Shown here: piece after piece, positions 23,832-35,916 of the stretch
How positions within the stretch are numbered: the stretch's first letter is position 1
Layout of the letters: each line of letters opens with the position of its first letter
Source of the DNA: Hyalella azteca
Lineage: Eukaryota > Arthropoda > Malacostraca > Amphipoda > Hyalellidae
DNA length: 64,000 nt
Assembly (NCBI RefSeq): GCF_000764305.2
Contig: NW_025946489.1
Location: forward strand, 248,001-312,000
Direction: 5' to 3'
The notes under the pieces: model-generated
What the model was told of the DNA's origin: nothing
Databases searched by the model: none
What the model saw: only the letters and a program-made list of their open reading frames with translations
Position numbers and translations under genes: made by a program

Positions 23832-24125
23832 TAAGGTAAACGCGGTATATTCCGACATCGTGGGTAATTCTGACACTTCTTGACATTTATCCTTAATATT
23901 AAGATTTTTCTGAGTTTCATGCATTTGTTGAGTAGTGCGGCATTTTGAGAGTGACGTAAAGCAAACAGAACTCGAGTTGTGCATAGTGCATACGGTGTAT
24001 AAAACACCATATGCACAACTCCAGTTGTGTGAAAAAATGAATGGCTAAAAAATACACCGTGTATTTTTTAGCCATTCATTTTTTGCTACGTCCTTAAAGT
24101 GTCAGAATATACCGCGTTTACCCTA
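23832..24125. mobile_element. TA-flanked GGTAAAC-family MITE, short copy
   Basis: TAAGGTAAACGCGGTATATT at the left is the inverted partner of AATATACCGCGTTTACCCTA at the right. The element is about 294 bases, non-coding, and contains the perfect palindrome at 24033-24085. Confidence 0.7.
24033..24085. repeat. Perfect 26-base-arm palindrome
   Basis: The arm AAAAAATGAATGGCTAAAAA then ATACAC is followed by a single C and its exact reverse complement. Such a hairpin with a one-base loop is either very young or an assembly fold-back. Confidence 0.85.
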
Positions 24126-24286
24126 ACCTATAAAATTTTTAATGGCAGCAAAGTCAAATAGGCAAATATCAAATAAACATAATAGGCAATTGGCAAAATC
24201 AAATAGCAAATCAAAAATCCAGCCTAGAGCCCTAGCCCAGCCCCTAGGCAATAGTCATTACTGCCATTGGCCCATTAGTAGCTAGG

Positions 24287-25300
24287 TACCGTAAACTGGG
24301 GTAACTTTGTCTCCCGGGGTAACTTTGACCACTTTCGGTTTTTTTAACAAAAACCCCCAAAACTCAAAAACTATTTGACATAGAAAAATTTTGTTAATGG
24401 GCATTAAAGGCCTATTATTGAGGCTATGTAACACATTAGAAAGATTTGAAAAGTTTGCATATCTAATAGGTTGAAAAATTAAAAATGTGACCCACGAAAA
24501 AGAGCTATTATTTAAAGCCTGTCGGAGTACCCCCTCCAATTTTTTTATTTTTTGGTAAAATAACTCCAGGTTTAGATGCATTGTAGTAGAACTCTTCTAG
24601 TTACATATGCAAAAGACAAATTTGAGAAAAGTCATAGTTTGCAAATGGTGGGCGCCGCCCCACAATGGGGTAACTTTGACCACCTAATGGCAGCCGTGAT
24701 GGGGTAACATTGACTGGCTTGGAAATTAAGTTAAAATTACCATAGGTACCTATATAACATACGGTATTTTATGTTTGATACAACTATTAATGTTTTTTTC
24801 TTTATGTTTCAGACTCTACAGAGTCTTATATATGGTAATTTTAACTTAATTTCCAAACCAGTCAATGTTACCCCATCACGGCTGCCATTAGGTGGTCACA
24901 TTTCGCCCATTGGAGGGCGGCGCCCCCCATTTGCAAACTATGACACTTTCCTAAAATCTGTCTTTTGCATATGTAACTAGAAGAGTACTAGGTACTACAA
25001 TGCACCACAACCTGGAGGCTGGAGTTATTTGGAGTTATTTTACCAAAAAAATAAAATTGATTTTACCACCCGGTCAGAGAAACCCCAAGAGCTGGGGTAA
25101 CAAAGACCATCACTTTTTTTAAAATTACATCAAAACTATGAGAGGCAGGAGCCTCAGCCTGCAATTTATGGTGAGTAAAGCTAGGCTGCTAGAGTATAGA
25201 CCTGTATTTTGCACGTTTCAATTTAAGTTTAACTTATCTAGTAAAAAAATGGCATTGTTTCGAAATAAAAAAGGGGTCAAAGTTACCCCACTTTACGGTA
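24287..25300. mobile_element. TACCGTAAA..GGGGTAAC element A with internal 210-base inverted repeat
   Basis: The ends TACCGTAAACTGGGGTAACT and its inverted partner AGTTACCCCACTTTACGGTA define a roughly 1-kb non-coding element with TA at both ends. Inside, segments 24538-24750 and 24830-25068 are long inverted arms that each carry further GGGGTAAC-like ends. A 402-base copy with one arm occurs at 34353-34754. Confidence 0.8.
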
Positions 25301-25904
25301 GTAGGTAGGTAGTTAGGTAATCAGAGATTTATAGCTATAGTGAACGTGAACAGAGTTATGATTAGCTATAATTTTATAAAAACAGTATTGACAGAGGCTG
25401 ACTAAAATTCAGATGTAATCTTGCTATAATGCTATTACCAATGGTTGATGCATGATACAATGATTGAAATAAATAATGATGTCCTGTTTTATGAAAAACT
25501 TTATAAATTTCGAAATTTTTGATGCCTACCTTGGTCTCACGTTCCTGGGCCTTCTTGCATTGTGGTTGCCACTCATTTTGTTGTTAGTCTGTCTGTGCAT
25601 TAATTCTTATTTATTGGGAATGATTTTGATTACCAGAGTCGTAGAGACTAATGAAATGAAATAAAAGGAGCCTGTTTATCCAAACCTTCAAAATACAACT
25701 AGCGACAAAATTCGGCAACGACTATCATTGTGAATGGTTGATACAACTCACGCTGCTGTGATCGGTTGCTGTGAAGAGTATGTAACTGTTAGGGAGATGG
25801 AATCCAATTTGCGTAGAAGCTCCCAGTTATCCCCTACCTTATTGGATGATTTATCACATTACAAACAGATTTAAAGCTGTTAGTAATCTAAAAGGTGCCT
25901 GTAC

Positions 25905-26990
25905 ACAGGGATAGTACTAGCCGCTAGTTAATCCGTCGCATAAACTGTCCACGCTACTAGCCTCGTGTAAAGGGGTTCAGCCGCTTCAGAGGCATGCGCC
26001 GGCAACTGGCGGCAAGTGCCCGAGATGCGGCCGAGAGAGACAACGACGTGTTGATTTCTTTGCTGGAGAAGTGGCTAGTAGCGCTGATTCAGCCATGGTG
26101 AGAGTATCTGCGCCGCTCTTGTGAAGTATCTTGGGTCAAGTTAATCATGGCTTGTTTGAACGATAATTTTTCTAAGAAGAACCCAACAAATTGATTTCAG
26201 ATCATATTCAATAATTCTTTGAAATATTAATTAAAGTGGAATGTTTGCTATGATGGTTACTCCAACAAAATGAAGAGCGAAACGAGTATTTTGAAACTCA
26301 AAGAAGACCTTATTAGTCGGAGTTTAGTTGTTCCCGATGTTGCATTTTTAAGGGCTAGAATAAAGAGTATAAAAACGACGTACAGACTCGAGTTGTTGAA
26401 GGTGATCTCACTATCCATCTTCTCACCTCACTCTACGGCTTCTAACGTCTAACGACGCACTGGCGGGTGCGACCGATATTACGATAGCGGCACCTGGGAA
26501 GCCTGCCGAAGACCACCACTGCCCTGGATGTAATGGACTATCATGACTCCTGCCCTCCGGAACGTAGCCTTCAACACTTCTGGAAAATCATATAGGCAGC
26601 CGAAAGCCACCAGACAGAACAAATCAATTGAATTAGACCAATCAGCCCTCAGGAGAAACAGCCGGCGATCGAATGGCCTAGCGTCGTCCGCCGTACCGCG
26701 AAAAAATTGTACACCAGTGATGCTTCGACGCAACGTTCAGTGGTGGACGGCCATTCGACCCTAGGCTATTCGACCTCGTGTCTGGGGGGTGTGGAGCTCA
26801 ATATATTCAAAGCAGAAGGATGTCAATGATCGGTTACGGATAGCAGATTCCATTCACGGCTGATTGGTGGATGTCCGGAAAGATCCAAGGCGTTCGATTC
26901 AGGGCTTATTTGTGTACAAAATTTGTGGTGCACGGCTGCGTTCCCGCCGTCTGCACTATCTCCGTGTACAAGCAAGCACCTTTAGAGTTA
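25905..26990. mobile_element. Decayed DNA transposon with AGGTGC terminal inverted repeats
   Basis: Near 25910 the sequence TCTAAAAGGTGCCTGTACAC followed by AGGGATAGTAC faces an inverted partner near 26985 (TCTAAAGGTGC...TGTACACGGAGATAGTGC). Between them lies an open segment at 26252-26410 whose translation includes IKSIKTTYRLELLKV, resembling the end of a MADF/Myb-like DNA-binding domain found in PIF/Harbinger-type elements. No catalytic domain is visible. Superfamily assignment is inference. Confidence 0.5.
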
Positions 26991-28004
26991 AACCATGAAG
27001 TGCTATTACAACTAATTTATGATTAGGGTAAATAGTTTTTGTTTTTAATTGATCAACTATATAAAAATTGGCATTTGAATCCTAAAAAGATATGACTTTG
27101 ACAATATTTACATGCAGAAGTAAATTGGTGCAAATTTTTATAAAAAGTTGGCTCTCCATGACACATCTGTCACGTTTCCTCTGCTGGTTTCTGAACCTAA
27201 ATTAAAATCCGAAACAAATCTACGCTTTTAAGTGAGAAATATGACTTTAATGACTTTATTTTTTTAAGATATGACTTTTCTCAAGTCTCAGCTCCATACG
27301 CACGCATTAACATTTCCGTGGATGGTTTAGTGGAATGATTTCAGCCATTCTTTTAAAGGAGTTTTTTTTTTAAATATCTTTTAAACTTCTGCCAACTGGA
27401 TAAACTTGTAATGCATACACCGAAAGTATTTTGCTCGTGCTATGGTTATGTATTTTATTTATTTAGTCGGGATCGCTGGTAATGCACACCCGATCATCCA
27501 TATAAATGTAAATGATATTAAGCCCAAATCTAAAAATTACGCGCGGCACAAACACAAGCTGAGGGTTTGTTTAAAATTTGGTGCAAATTATAATTTATAA
27601 ATGTAAAGCTAATTGGGAGTCAGCGAATATTTAGTATTACATAATCTGTGAATTGATCGGTAATTCTAAAACCGAATACTCAATTTATAAATGGGAACAA
27701 GTCGTGTTTATCATAATCAAATGTTACAATGAAAATGATATTAACATGGCATAAGCGAAACTGGTGTTTTTTTTTTAACCGAACACAATAATTTTTTGCA
27801 AGATAAGGCAAATTTTCGGACTGGGAAGCATTTTAAGCACGTGAATTACTTAGGGAAAAATGTTTTCCTCTGCCTCGTGACAATTGACACACAGATGAAC
27901 ACAGATCGTTTCACTCGCCGGCGAAACGTGGGAACGAAGTAAGCTGTCAGTTTGTGAGGAAGAAAACCTTAGTCCGTTTGATACTCTTTTTAAGACATCT
28001 ATTC
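26991..28004. other. Presumed 5' region of the coiled-coil gene
   Basis: The region is AT-rich and non-coding, upstream of the start at 28005-28010. The Pep-like gene runs leftwards from somewhere between 21.6 and 28 kb, so the two genes are divergent. I see no convincing TATA box and could not place the first Pep-like exon. Confidence 0.35.
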
Positions 28005-28007
28005 ATG

Positions 28008-30916
28008 ATGGAAGCAATTGATCCTGAAGATCAAATAAGATCGTTCCACTCAAAATTGTCAGAAATGCGCCAAAGCTTCGAAGCGTTGAAGAAGGAGCGG
28101 ATTCTTCTAGCTGAAAAATGGACGCAACAATTGCGTGAGAGATTGGTGAGTTATTGTTGTATTTAAATTTAAGTAACAACGGATCTCCAAGAAGATGAAA
28201 ATGATATTAAGTTAACCATTATGATTTTTGAATTCGATGTTTAAATTGTGAATGAAAATAAAGCATATGCTTAGATTATATATTCAATTATATGTCACGT
28301 CAGTAGCAGCTGCCTGTCTTGCATACCGTATAGCTACCGTAGTCACCAAGTGATTTAGACGATGTGTCTGAATTACCGATGTCAGAGTCAAACTCAGATG
28401 TATATATATCTGAAGAATATGTCTGATTGTGTGTGGAGAAGACAAGAAATTTTCATACATGTTGATGCATAAGTCGAAGTTCGTACCAGTTCAAGCTGAA
28501 TAGCCAACTTTCAAAAACTGTTCATACACCATCATACAGTATAGATCTATATACTGTATATACTAGTATAGTTCATCAACTTCATCTATATAGATCTATA
28601 GTATAGTTCATCATACAGTATAGATCTCCATCTCTACTCAACCGTTACGAATGTTTTATCAATCACAAATTTAGCGTCACCTTAGCCGTACTCGGTCGAC
28701 TCAGAATCAAATTTGAGACTAACGATGAGAATTCTAATGGAATTATTGAGTTGATCAATGTCTCTGAACGATTTCTCTCAAAGTATTTGCCTCGTTATTA
28801 TTGTTCAAGCTCAGTTTTATTCACAGTGAATTGGAATGCAAAAGACTCACGTTTAACCATAGACTTCACTGTTTTCAGGTGCCGAAAGCATTGAATCAGC
28901 TTAACGCTGACCTGGGAGAATTCGTGGCTACGCGCAACGCTGAGTTGCAGGAACTTCTCAGCGCCATCGACGGCGAACTCTCCTCTGGCAAGGAAACTAC
29001 CGCCAAGCTGACTGAGGCACGGTCAGCACTACTGGCTGACATCCATGGGCTCTCGCAGTTTCATGCTGACCCGGCAAACTTCGGGGCAATTGTGGTGAGT
29101 AAATTTGCTTACTAAATGGGCTTGTTTTGTGGATGATATAATTACAATTATAAGCACCGGCTTAAACACGGCTAATCCAAAAATGCTGCAGAAGTTGCAA
29201 AACTACCTAAATCATAGTAAATGCACGTTGGCGGATAGTATATTAAATTAAAGTTATTTGAATTATAATGTTAGAATTATGAATGCAAATTAATAAATAA
29301 TGTGAAACCATTCAATTTGCTAGTTTCTTATGGCTGCATGATCTATTCGTTCTATTGTATCTGGAATATTTTAAAGTTTTATTTTCCGCAACTTCTACAC
29401 TTGAGATCGCGGTAATTATTGGTATAATTTGTGCGCGTGTTTCACCATATACGAAGTTATCAAAATTTTAATTCTGGTGATCCTATCATTTCGATTTTTT
29501 TACGTAGCATTAAACGATAAAAGACATTACCATCAACGTCACAACTTCTGACGTAGTTGTAGCACAAGCGTGCAAAATGTCTACGAATACGTTGTTTAGA
29601 ATGAAACGAAAGGCTCTGACTACATAAAACAATTGATACGTGCGTGTGTACGACTCTGTGCATGCATTCAATTGACTCGCATTTACAGCAAAAGAAGCCA
29701 CCTAGCTAGGGCCTAGCCAGGCGGATTGTATTTTATTCTATAAATTAAATAAAAATTATTCAAATGTTTAATTTTATTCCATAAATAAATGTTATTCTAT
29801 AACGCTTATATCATAAATAATATAGTGGTGTCACTGTCATTTATGACAAGGCTGTGTTAGCCTATCGACGATTCTTAATCGCCTTGCTGATTTTGACAAG
29901 AATTTTGCATGACTTTCTGCAGATTTTGATCCGTTCACTCGCTGCTCCAACCTTAGTGATCTTAATCAGTAGGCCTGCCAGAGCTAATTATCTACCTTAG
30001 GAAAACATTGCATGATTTCTGCCTGGGGTGTGACAGGTTGGGTCTGAAGCAAGCGAGCACACGACCGCCCGCCTTGAGCACGACACCCACACTGTGCTCG
30101 ACAACATCGACGAGCTGCGCCAGAAGCGCGAGAACCTCATGGCCTGCGTGGAGGAGCGACTCACATCCACCGTCTGTTGCTGTTTTCCTATATAACATTC
30201 GTTGTCCTCAGTGACCTTAGTATTTTTAACTTCTGATATCGGGCTAAGAATTTGAAGAAAAATTAGCAATTTATATTTTTAAGTATCAAAATCTTGTCAA
30301 AAAATAATATAAATTACCCAAAATTTCGAAGTAAAAAGTGCTTGCCGCTACCACTATCGGCTAATACTTTCCCCGTGTAATAGCACCTTACTAAGCTGCT
30401 AAAGTAACCTTACTAAAGGCAATAATCCGCAATATCATTGACATGGGCATAATGACTAGCGCCATTGCGTCGTGTATCATATATCATTCATTATTGTGTC
30501 GTGTTATTTTAATTGTCTAGGTAACTTTTGAACTATAAAATATTCAAATTTTGTACTCGCATTGCAGTATTTATAGTGTTAAGATAGTCATGAATGATTC
30601 ACAAATTCTTAGTCTATAGCCGGGTTGGAGAACTCAGCTATTGAACAACCCAACAACACAGCTCCTGTGATTCATAAGTTAATTAGAAATAAATGGAGCG
30701 AGATGTTTCATACAGGTTGAGGGACTGTGCGGGCAACTGGTGCAGGAGGTGGAGGCTCGCACGGCGAGGCAGGAGGAGGCGAGGCTGCAGATGCTGCAGG
30801 CAACAGAGCAGCAGATCGTGCAGGCAGACTACCTCATCAAGAAGCTGGGAGTCCTCACTAAACAGCTTGGATCCTGGCTAAATAACCAGCAGTTCAAGGC
30901 TTCTAAAGATTATTGA
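28008..30916 (+). CDS. Unrecognised coiled-coil protein (four exons, about 229 aa)
   Basis: Exons: 28008-28145, 28879-29094, 30037-30171, 30716-30916, all phase 0 with exon lengths divisible by three. The start is MEAIDPEDQ; an ATG directly before it (28005) and one in frame at 27954 are alternatives. The product is almost wholly helical with heptad-like spacing: ALKKERILLAEKWTQQLRER, LNADLGEFVATRNAELQELL, LDNIDELRQKRENL, and a Gln/Glu-rich end EARTARQEEARLQMLQATEQ, finishing SWLNNQQFKASKDY and TGA. I see no signal peptide or membrane segment. It could be a cytoskeletal, centrosomal or kinetochore-type adaptor, but I do not recognise the family. The donor after 30171 is the unusual GTCTGT, so that exon end is less sure. 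A poly(A) signal candidate is at 31387-31392. Confidence 0.72.
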
Positions 30917-31150
30917 GCTTCTCACTCTTCCTAGCACTTGGTCATATTTTAGTTGTTTTATCAGCACTACAAAAGGAATATTGAATGTTTTATGAACTCG
31001 CTGGAAAAACCAGCAGTTCAAGACTTCCAAAGATTATTGAGTTTCTCACTCTTCCATCCAAGCACTGGGTCACTGGCTAAATAACCAGCAGTTCAAAAAT
31101 TCCAAAGATTATTGAGCTTCTCATTCTTCCAAGCACTTGGTCATATTTTC
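30870..31150 (+). repeat. Tandem duplication of the last codons and 3' UTR
   Basis: The segment AACCAGCAGTTCAAGGCTTC, then TAAAGATTATTGAGCTTCTC, which encodes the C-terminus and stop of the coiled-coil gene, recurs at about 31008-31060 and again at about 31078-31150 with the CACTTGGTCATATTTT and GCACTACAAAAGGAATATT parts. Only the first copy is in frame with the gene. Confidence 0.85.
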
Positions 31151-31639
31151 GTTGTTTTATTAGCACTACAAAAGGAATATTAAATGTTTATGACCTCGCT
31201 GGAATTTCGAGGTCTTGCACCTGCTGCTACGTACTTCATTTTGATCAGGGAATCAATCTTATAAGTGCAGCTCACCAGAAATTGAGAGTATAATGTATTT
31301 ACATCTACATTATAATACATTGTAAATTTATTTATATATCAAGTAGTCAAAATTATAGAGCATATTACATAATATATTATAATTTAAATAAATCTATCTT
31401 AAATATCAAAAGATGAGATTATATTTCAGTTCCGTTTATAGTTTTAATTTCAGCCTTGCTGATGTCAAACAATATAATCGCTAGTTTTATATTGATCGTC
31501 AATTGTTTTCTAGTTCGATATTGAGCGACTTCTGTTGTATCATATTGTATTATATGAACTATAGGTGGACGTGTACCATCACTTTTACTATGATACTATT
31601 TTCGCTTACACAATTTATTTTTCGTATCAGTGATTAGTT

Positions 31640-32095
31640 ATATTATTTTTTTACTCGTATTACCATCAGCTGTGCTGTTATACTACAATCAGTTGTAATA
31701 TTATCCTGCCATCAGTTGTAAACTGCTATCAGTTGTAAGATTTGTACCATTATTTTACTCGCATTACCATCAGTTGTGCTGTTATACTACAATCAGTTGT
31801 AATATCATACTACCATCAGTTGTGCTGTTATACTACAATCAGTTGTAATATCATACTACCATCAGTTGTAAACTGCTATCAGTTGTACTATTTGTACTAT
31901 TATTTCACTCGTATTACCATCAGTTGTACTATTTTACACGTACTGCCACCAGTTGTGCTGTTATACCACAATCAGTTGTAATATTGTTTACAATCAGTTG
32001 TAATATAATACTACCATCTGTTGTAAATTGCAATTAGTTGTACTATTTGTTTTGCTATTTTACACGTACTGCCATCAGTTGTACTATTATGACCC
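31640..32095. repeat. Minisatellite based on (C)CATCAGTTGT
   Basis: ATCAGTTGTA/G spaced by CTATTATTTTACTCG, CTGTTATACTACA or ATATCATACTACC recurs about 17 times at irregular 20-40 base spacing. It is non-coding. Confidence 0.85.
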
Positions 32096-34352
32096 TAGCT
32101 GTTGCGGAAAAGAATATAAAATCATTCGGTCAGAGTAAAATTTGAGGTCTCGAGACCCACTGGAGCTATGCGGTGCGTTTTCAACTCAGTCTTCATAAAT
32201 GTAATCCTTAAATAAAACATATTTATCAGTTTTTATTGTTTGTATTACCATTATTAGGCTCTAAATTTATGATTCACTTATTATAACAATTTTCGTAATC
32301 TGAAATATAAACCATTGATGGAGACGAGCTATTGAGAGTTGCATCCACATGTGGCCAGTTGTGTCTGCCACTATAACTGGCTTGTCCTATCCGCCACTAA
32401 ATATTGCTCGTGTACAGGAGTATTGGCTGCTTCAGAGGCTATGAGCAAGTTGCGGCCAATCGCAGGTCGGTGCTCCTGGGGCTATCTATATACTAGCAAA
32501 ACCCGCTTAAGTACGCGTCGCGTTCTAAGTACACATGATATTCGCGTTCTTAGTACCCGCAGCGGCCTAAGTAATGGCAGGTTTAGCTTTAGAATCCACC
32601 AGTGATTGGCTGACAGAGCTACGAACTCTGATATATTTTTGATAGTACGGTTCATAGAATAAAATAGAAGTGTCGGCATTGAAGAAATAGGCCCATGGCC
32701 TGTTGCCGATTCTTCATGGCGGTGAGTGGCCAGTTGTATTTGTTCATATTGTGAAAGAGTAGCACTCAGTGTACTTGGATATTACGCTTCGTATCAACTT
32801 TTATATTGTGAAAATTACATAACAAATGTCATTGGCTTGCTAGATACTAGCGTGAGTAGCCCCTAACGTAAATTTTCACATACTCATTCACTTTTGGACC
32901 AAGTTTAGGTGGTTTTTCGGACGCTTCAAAACTAAGTGAAAGTAAATTACTAAATTGTAAGCCATTGAGAGATCAATCCACCACCGGAAATTAACCTAGA
33001 CTCCTGTCTGAGATTGTAATTTGATCAGTAGCAAAATAACGAGCCAAGCACCATAGCAAGGATCGTTAACTAACATTACAACTATTATTAAAATGGGCCT
33101 ACTGAAAAACGACATAGTTCTTTCTGGATATGTTGTTCACTAAGAGCACAACGAAAACAAATATCTTAACAAGTTTCCGACCACTGAACGATAAAAAAAA
33201 GTGAGCGATCAAGGTTCCCTAACCATGTTTTGCGGAAACTGCACTGGCTGCACATTTGCGCGTGTGATTGATGGGACTTTGTGAACCTTACTACCTTTGC
33301 TTACACAGCATTTTAGCATTTTTCACAAACCAAATTATTTTATGTTTTGGCGTGAAAGACCAATTCTCACTTTAAGTCAAGTATGAAATTCATAATCATT
33401 GAAGGAGTCTCATTTTCTGAAATCACCCCATACATTGACATACCGCTATTATTTTTTTGAGAATAAGGAGAAAAAATTCAATTTGTAAGCCTAACTTTGT
33501 GTAAGCCAAAATGTGAATTTTGATTTAAATTAATTGAAATGCAATTTAAGTGACACTCCAGCAACTGTTGATTTTCTGAAATATCTGAGTATTTTTGTCT
33601 CCTTTCTTGTGGATAAACCTCTTACTGGCGTCAACTTGAAAATTGAAATCTGCGGGAAATCTGCAATGACCCAGACGGGCAGACCCACGAGCGGTTGAGA
33701 CTTGAGTTGAGCCCAAACCCAATCGCCCATGACAGAGTCACAGTCTCACAGAGGACACTCAGGACAGGCTGGGCCTGGGCATCGGCCTACCGCCTGGGAG
33801 GTGGGACCGTGGGAGCCGTCCTGAGCCGGGAGGTGGCAATAACGGGCTAATGCCAATGGCGGCACGCACCGCGCTCCCGCACTCACCCGCAGGTCGCATG
33901 ATGATACTTGATAGAATTTCATAGAAAAGCTTGCATTTGATAATTTACTTTGCTTGTAAAACATTTTGTAACCTATTGCAGACTAACTGACTTGCGCTAT
34001 TACATTTACATAGAAGCCATATACGGTGATATACAATGGCGGAAACCTTACTTTTTTTCTAAATAGTTGGCCGAAGACCGACAAATATATTAAATGCAAG
34101 AATTTAAATCTAAATGTGTCGGCAAGATCTTCTGAAGGCATAAATTTTGCTAGTGAAGCGTCGCCAAAGATCTTGAGGGGGTGAAAGATCACCCCCTCCC
34201 TTACCTAGTTGCCACTACCAGGATGGGCAATTACAACAACAACATCTTGAAATATTCATCCACTCTCTGCGCAGTGGTACTGCTGTAGCCTTTAGCCTTA
34301 TAGCTGAATAAGCCGAGGCCTGGCCGCCTGAGTATACTCAGACTAACTCGGT
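32096..34352. other. Intergenic, no supported gene
   Basis: No conserved protein or RNA gene is seen. The segment 32560-32680 (GGTTTAGCTTTAGAATCCAC then CAGTGATTGGCTGA) resembles 46145-46235 (GGTTTAGCTTG...CCGCCAGTGATTGGCTGATG), a dispersed repeat. A short GC-rich stretch at 33700-33900 has open frames but no recognisable product. Confidence 0.45.
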
Positions 34353-34754
34353 TACCGTAAAATGGGGTAACTTAGACCGGCGGGGTAACTTAGACCACTT
34401 TTCGTTTTTTTAGCGCCCCCCATTTGCAAACTATGACACTTTCCTCAAGTTTGTCATTTGCATATGTAACTAGAAGAGTTCTACTACAATGCACCAAAAC
34501 CTGGAGTTATTTTACAAAAAAAATAATTGATTTTACCACCCGGTCTAAGTTACCCCAAGAGCTGGGGTAACAAAGACCATCACTTTTTTTAAATTACATA
34601 AAGACTATGGGAGGCAGGAGCCAGCAATTTATGGTGAGTAAAGCTAGAGTATTGACCTGTATTTTGTATGTTTCAATTCAAGTTTAATTTAGCTAGTAAA
34701 AAAAAGGGCATCATTTATAAAAAAAAGTGGTCTAAGTTACCCCATTTTACGGTA
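34353..34754. mobile_element. TACCGTAAA..GGGGTAAC element B (short copy)
   Basis: TACCGTAAAATGGGGTAACT at the left is inverted as AGTTACCCCATTTTACGGTA at the right. The interior matches the right arm of element A at 24900-25300 (for example TTTGCAAACTATGACACTTT). It is a 402-base non-coding MITE. Confidence 0.85.
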
Positions 34755-35916
34755 TTGCATAAAGCAAGTAAGAAAGAAATTATATATTAACTATCTCTAA
34801 AAGTCCCTAAAAAGAGTGGGAACAGTGAGATTTTGGAAAAGTACCTCTGCTAAAGTCTGTAGCAAAAGAAGTATTAAAATGAAATTAAAAAATTTTACTT
34901 GTATAAAAGTTACACATAGGTATTGGCTTAGTCCAGGCTTACAAATGTGATTAACAGAATTTGCAACATTTTGCGTATCTCATTCCATTGATTCCAAGAA
35001 AAAATGGCAGCCATTTCAGCAAGACAAGGTAATAAATAAGGGACACCCTCCAAGGTCCAAACTCCAAGGGTATTAAAGGACACCTGACACCCCTAATAAT
35101 TCATTTACAGTAGAACATTGACCAGCAATAGCAAAAGCTCCAGTTAAAAAAATAAAAAATCAATTGACACCAGAAAATTTTGATTACATTTACCATTTTC
35201 CGTCACTCAGGCTCAGCAAAAAAAAATTCACTTAACAAAAAATTACCTAGTGCATCCACTGTGCAGAAAGTGGGTGAATATCGCAAGTTCTTTGGCAACA
35301 CATTGGCTTGGTGGCAAAATTTACGCCTTCTGAAGATCTTGCCGACACATTTGGATTGCAACTATTGCATATGAGAAATAACTTTGAAATTACTGGTAAT
35401 CTGAAGGACTGCAAGCGTACACAGTAAGGTTTTTGGTATGCCAGAAGGATCAGGATGCAGTGAAGCTTGTCCGGAAATGAGTTGCGTTGTGTGTAAGTGT
35501 TCTGGTGCGTGGATAATAAAAGATATACTATCAAATTTGCTTGCAGCACTTATTAAAAATTACCCGGTGACGGATCTTGAAAATGGCGGGCAACGCTTTT
35601 GGCTGAAAAACCATGTCTTGGCGGTGCTGCTTGCACCCTCTGCACACTGGAGTGCATCATTGGTGACTTGGACAATGGACGTTGAGCATCATAAAATTGT
35701 GCATAGAATGTCATAGTGACTCATTGATAGAATTGTGCACTGGGCAACATAGAGTGAAAAGTAATTAACCTTAACTATGATTTATTTCTCCCAAAAATAT
35801 GATTATTATCACTAAAATATTTCTGTTTCAAGTATGTTTTTCATGATCTCTTCTTGTTAGAGTGAATTCTCTTGCTTCAAACATTAAAATTCAGTTTTAT
35901 TTCAAGTGTCCCAGAC

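Noticed and set aside
35438..35716. 92-codon Cys-rich frame
   Set aside because: No recognised domain and no splice partners; too weak to call.
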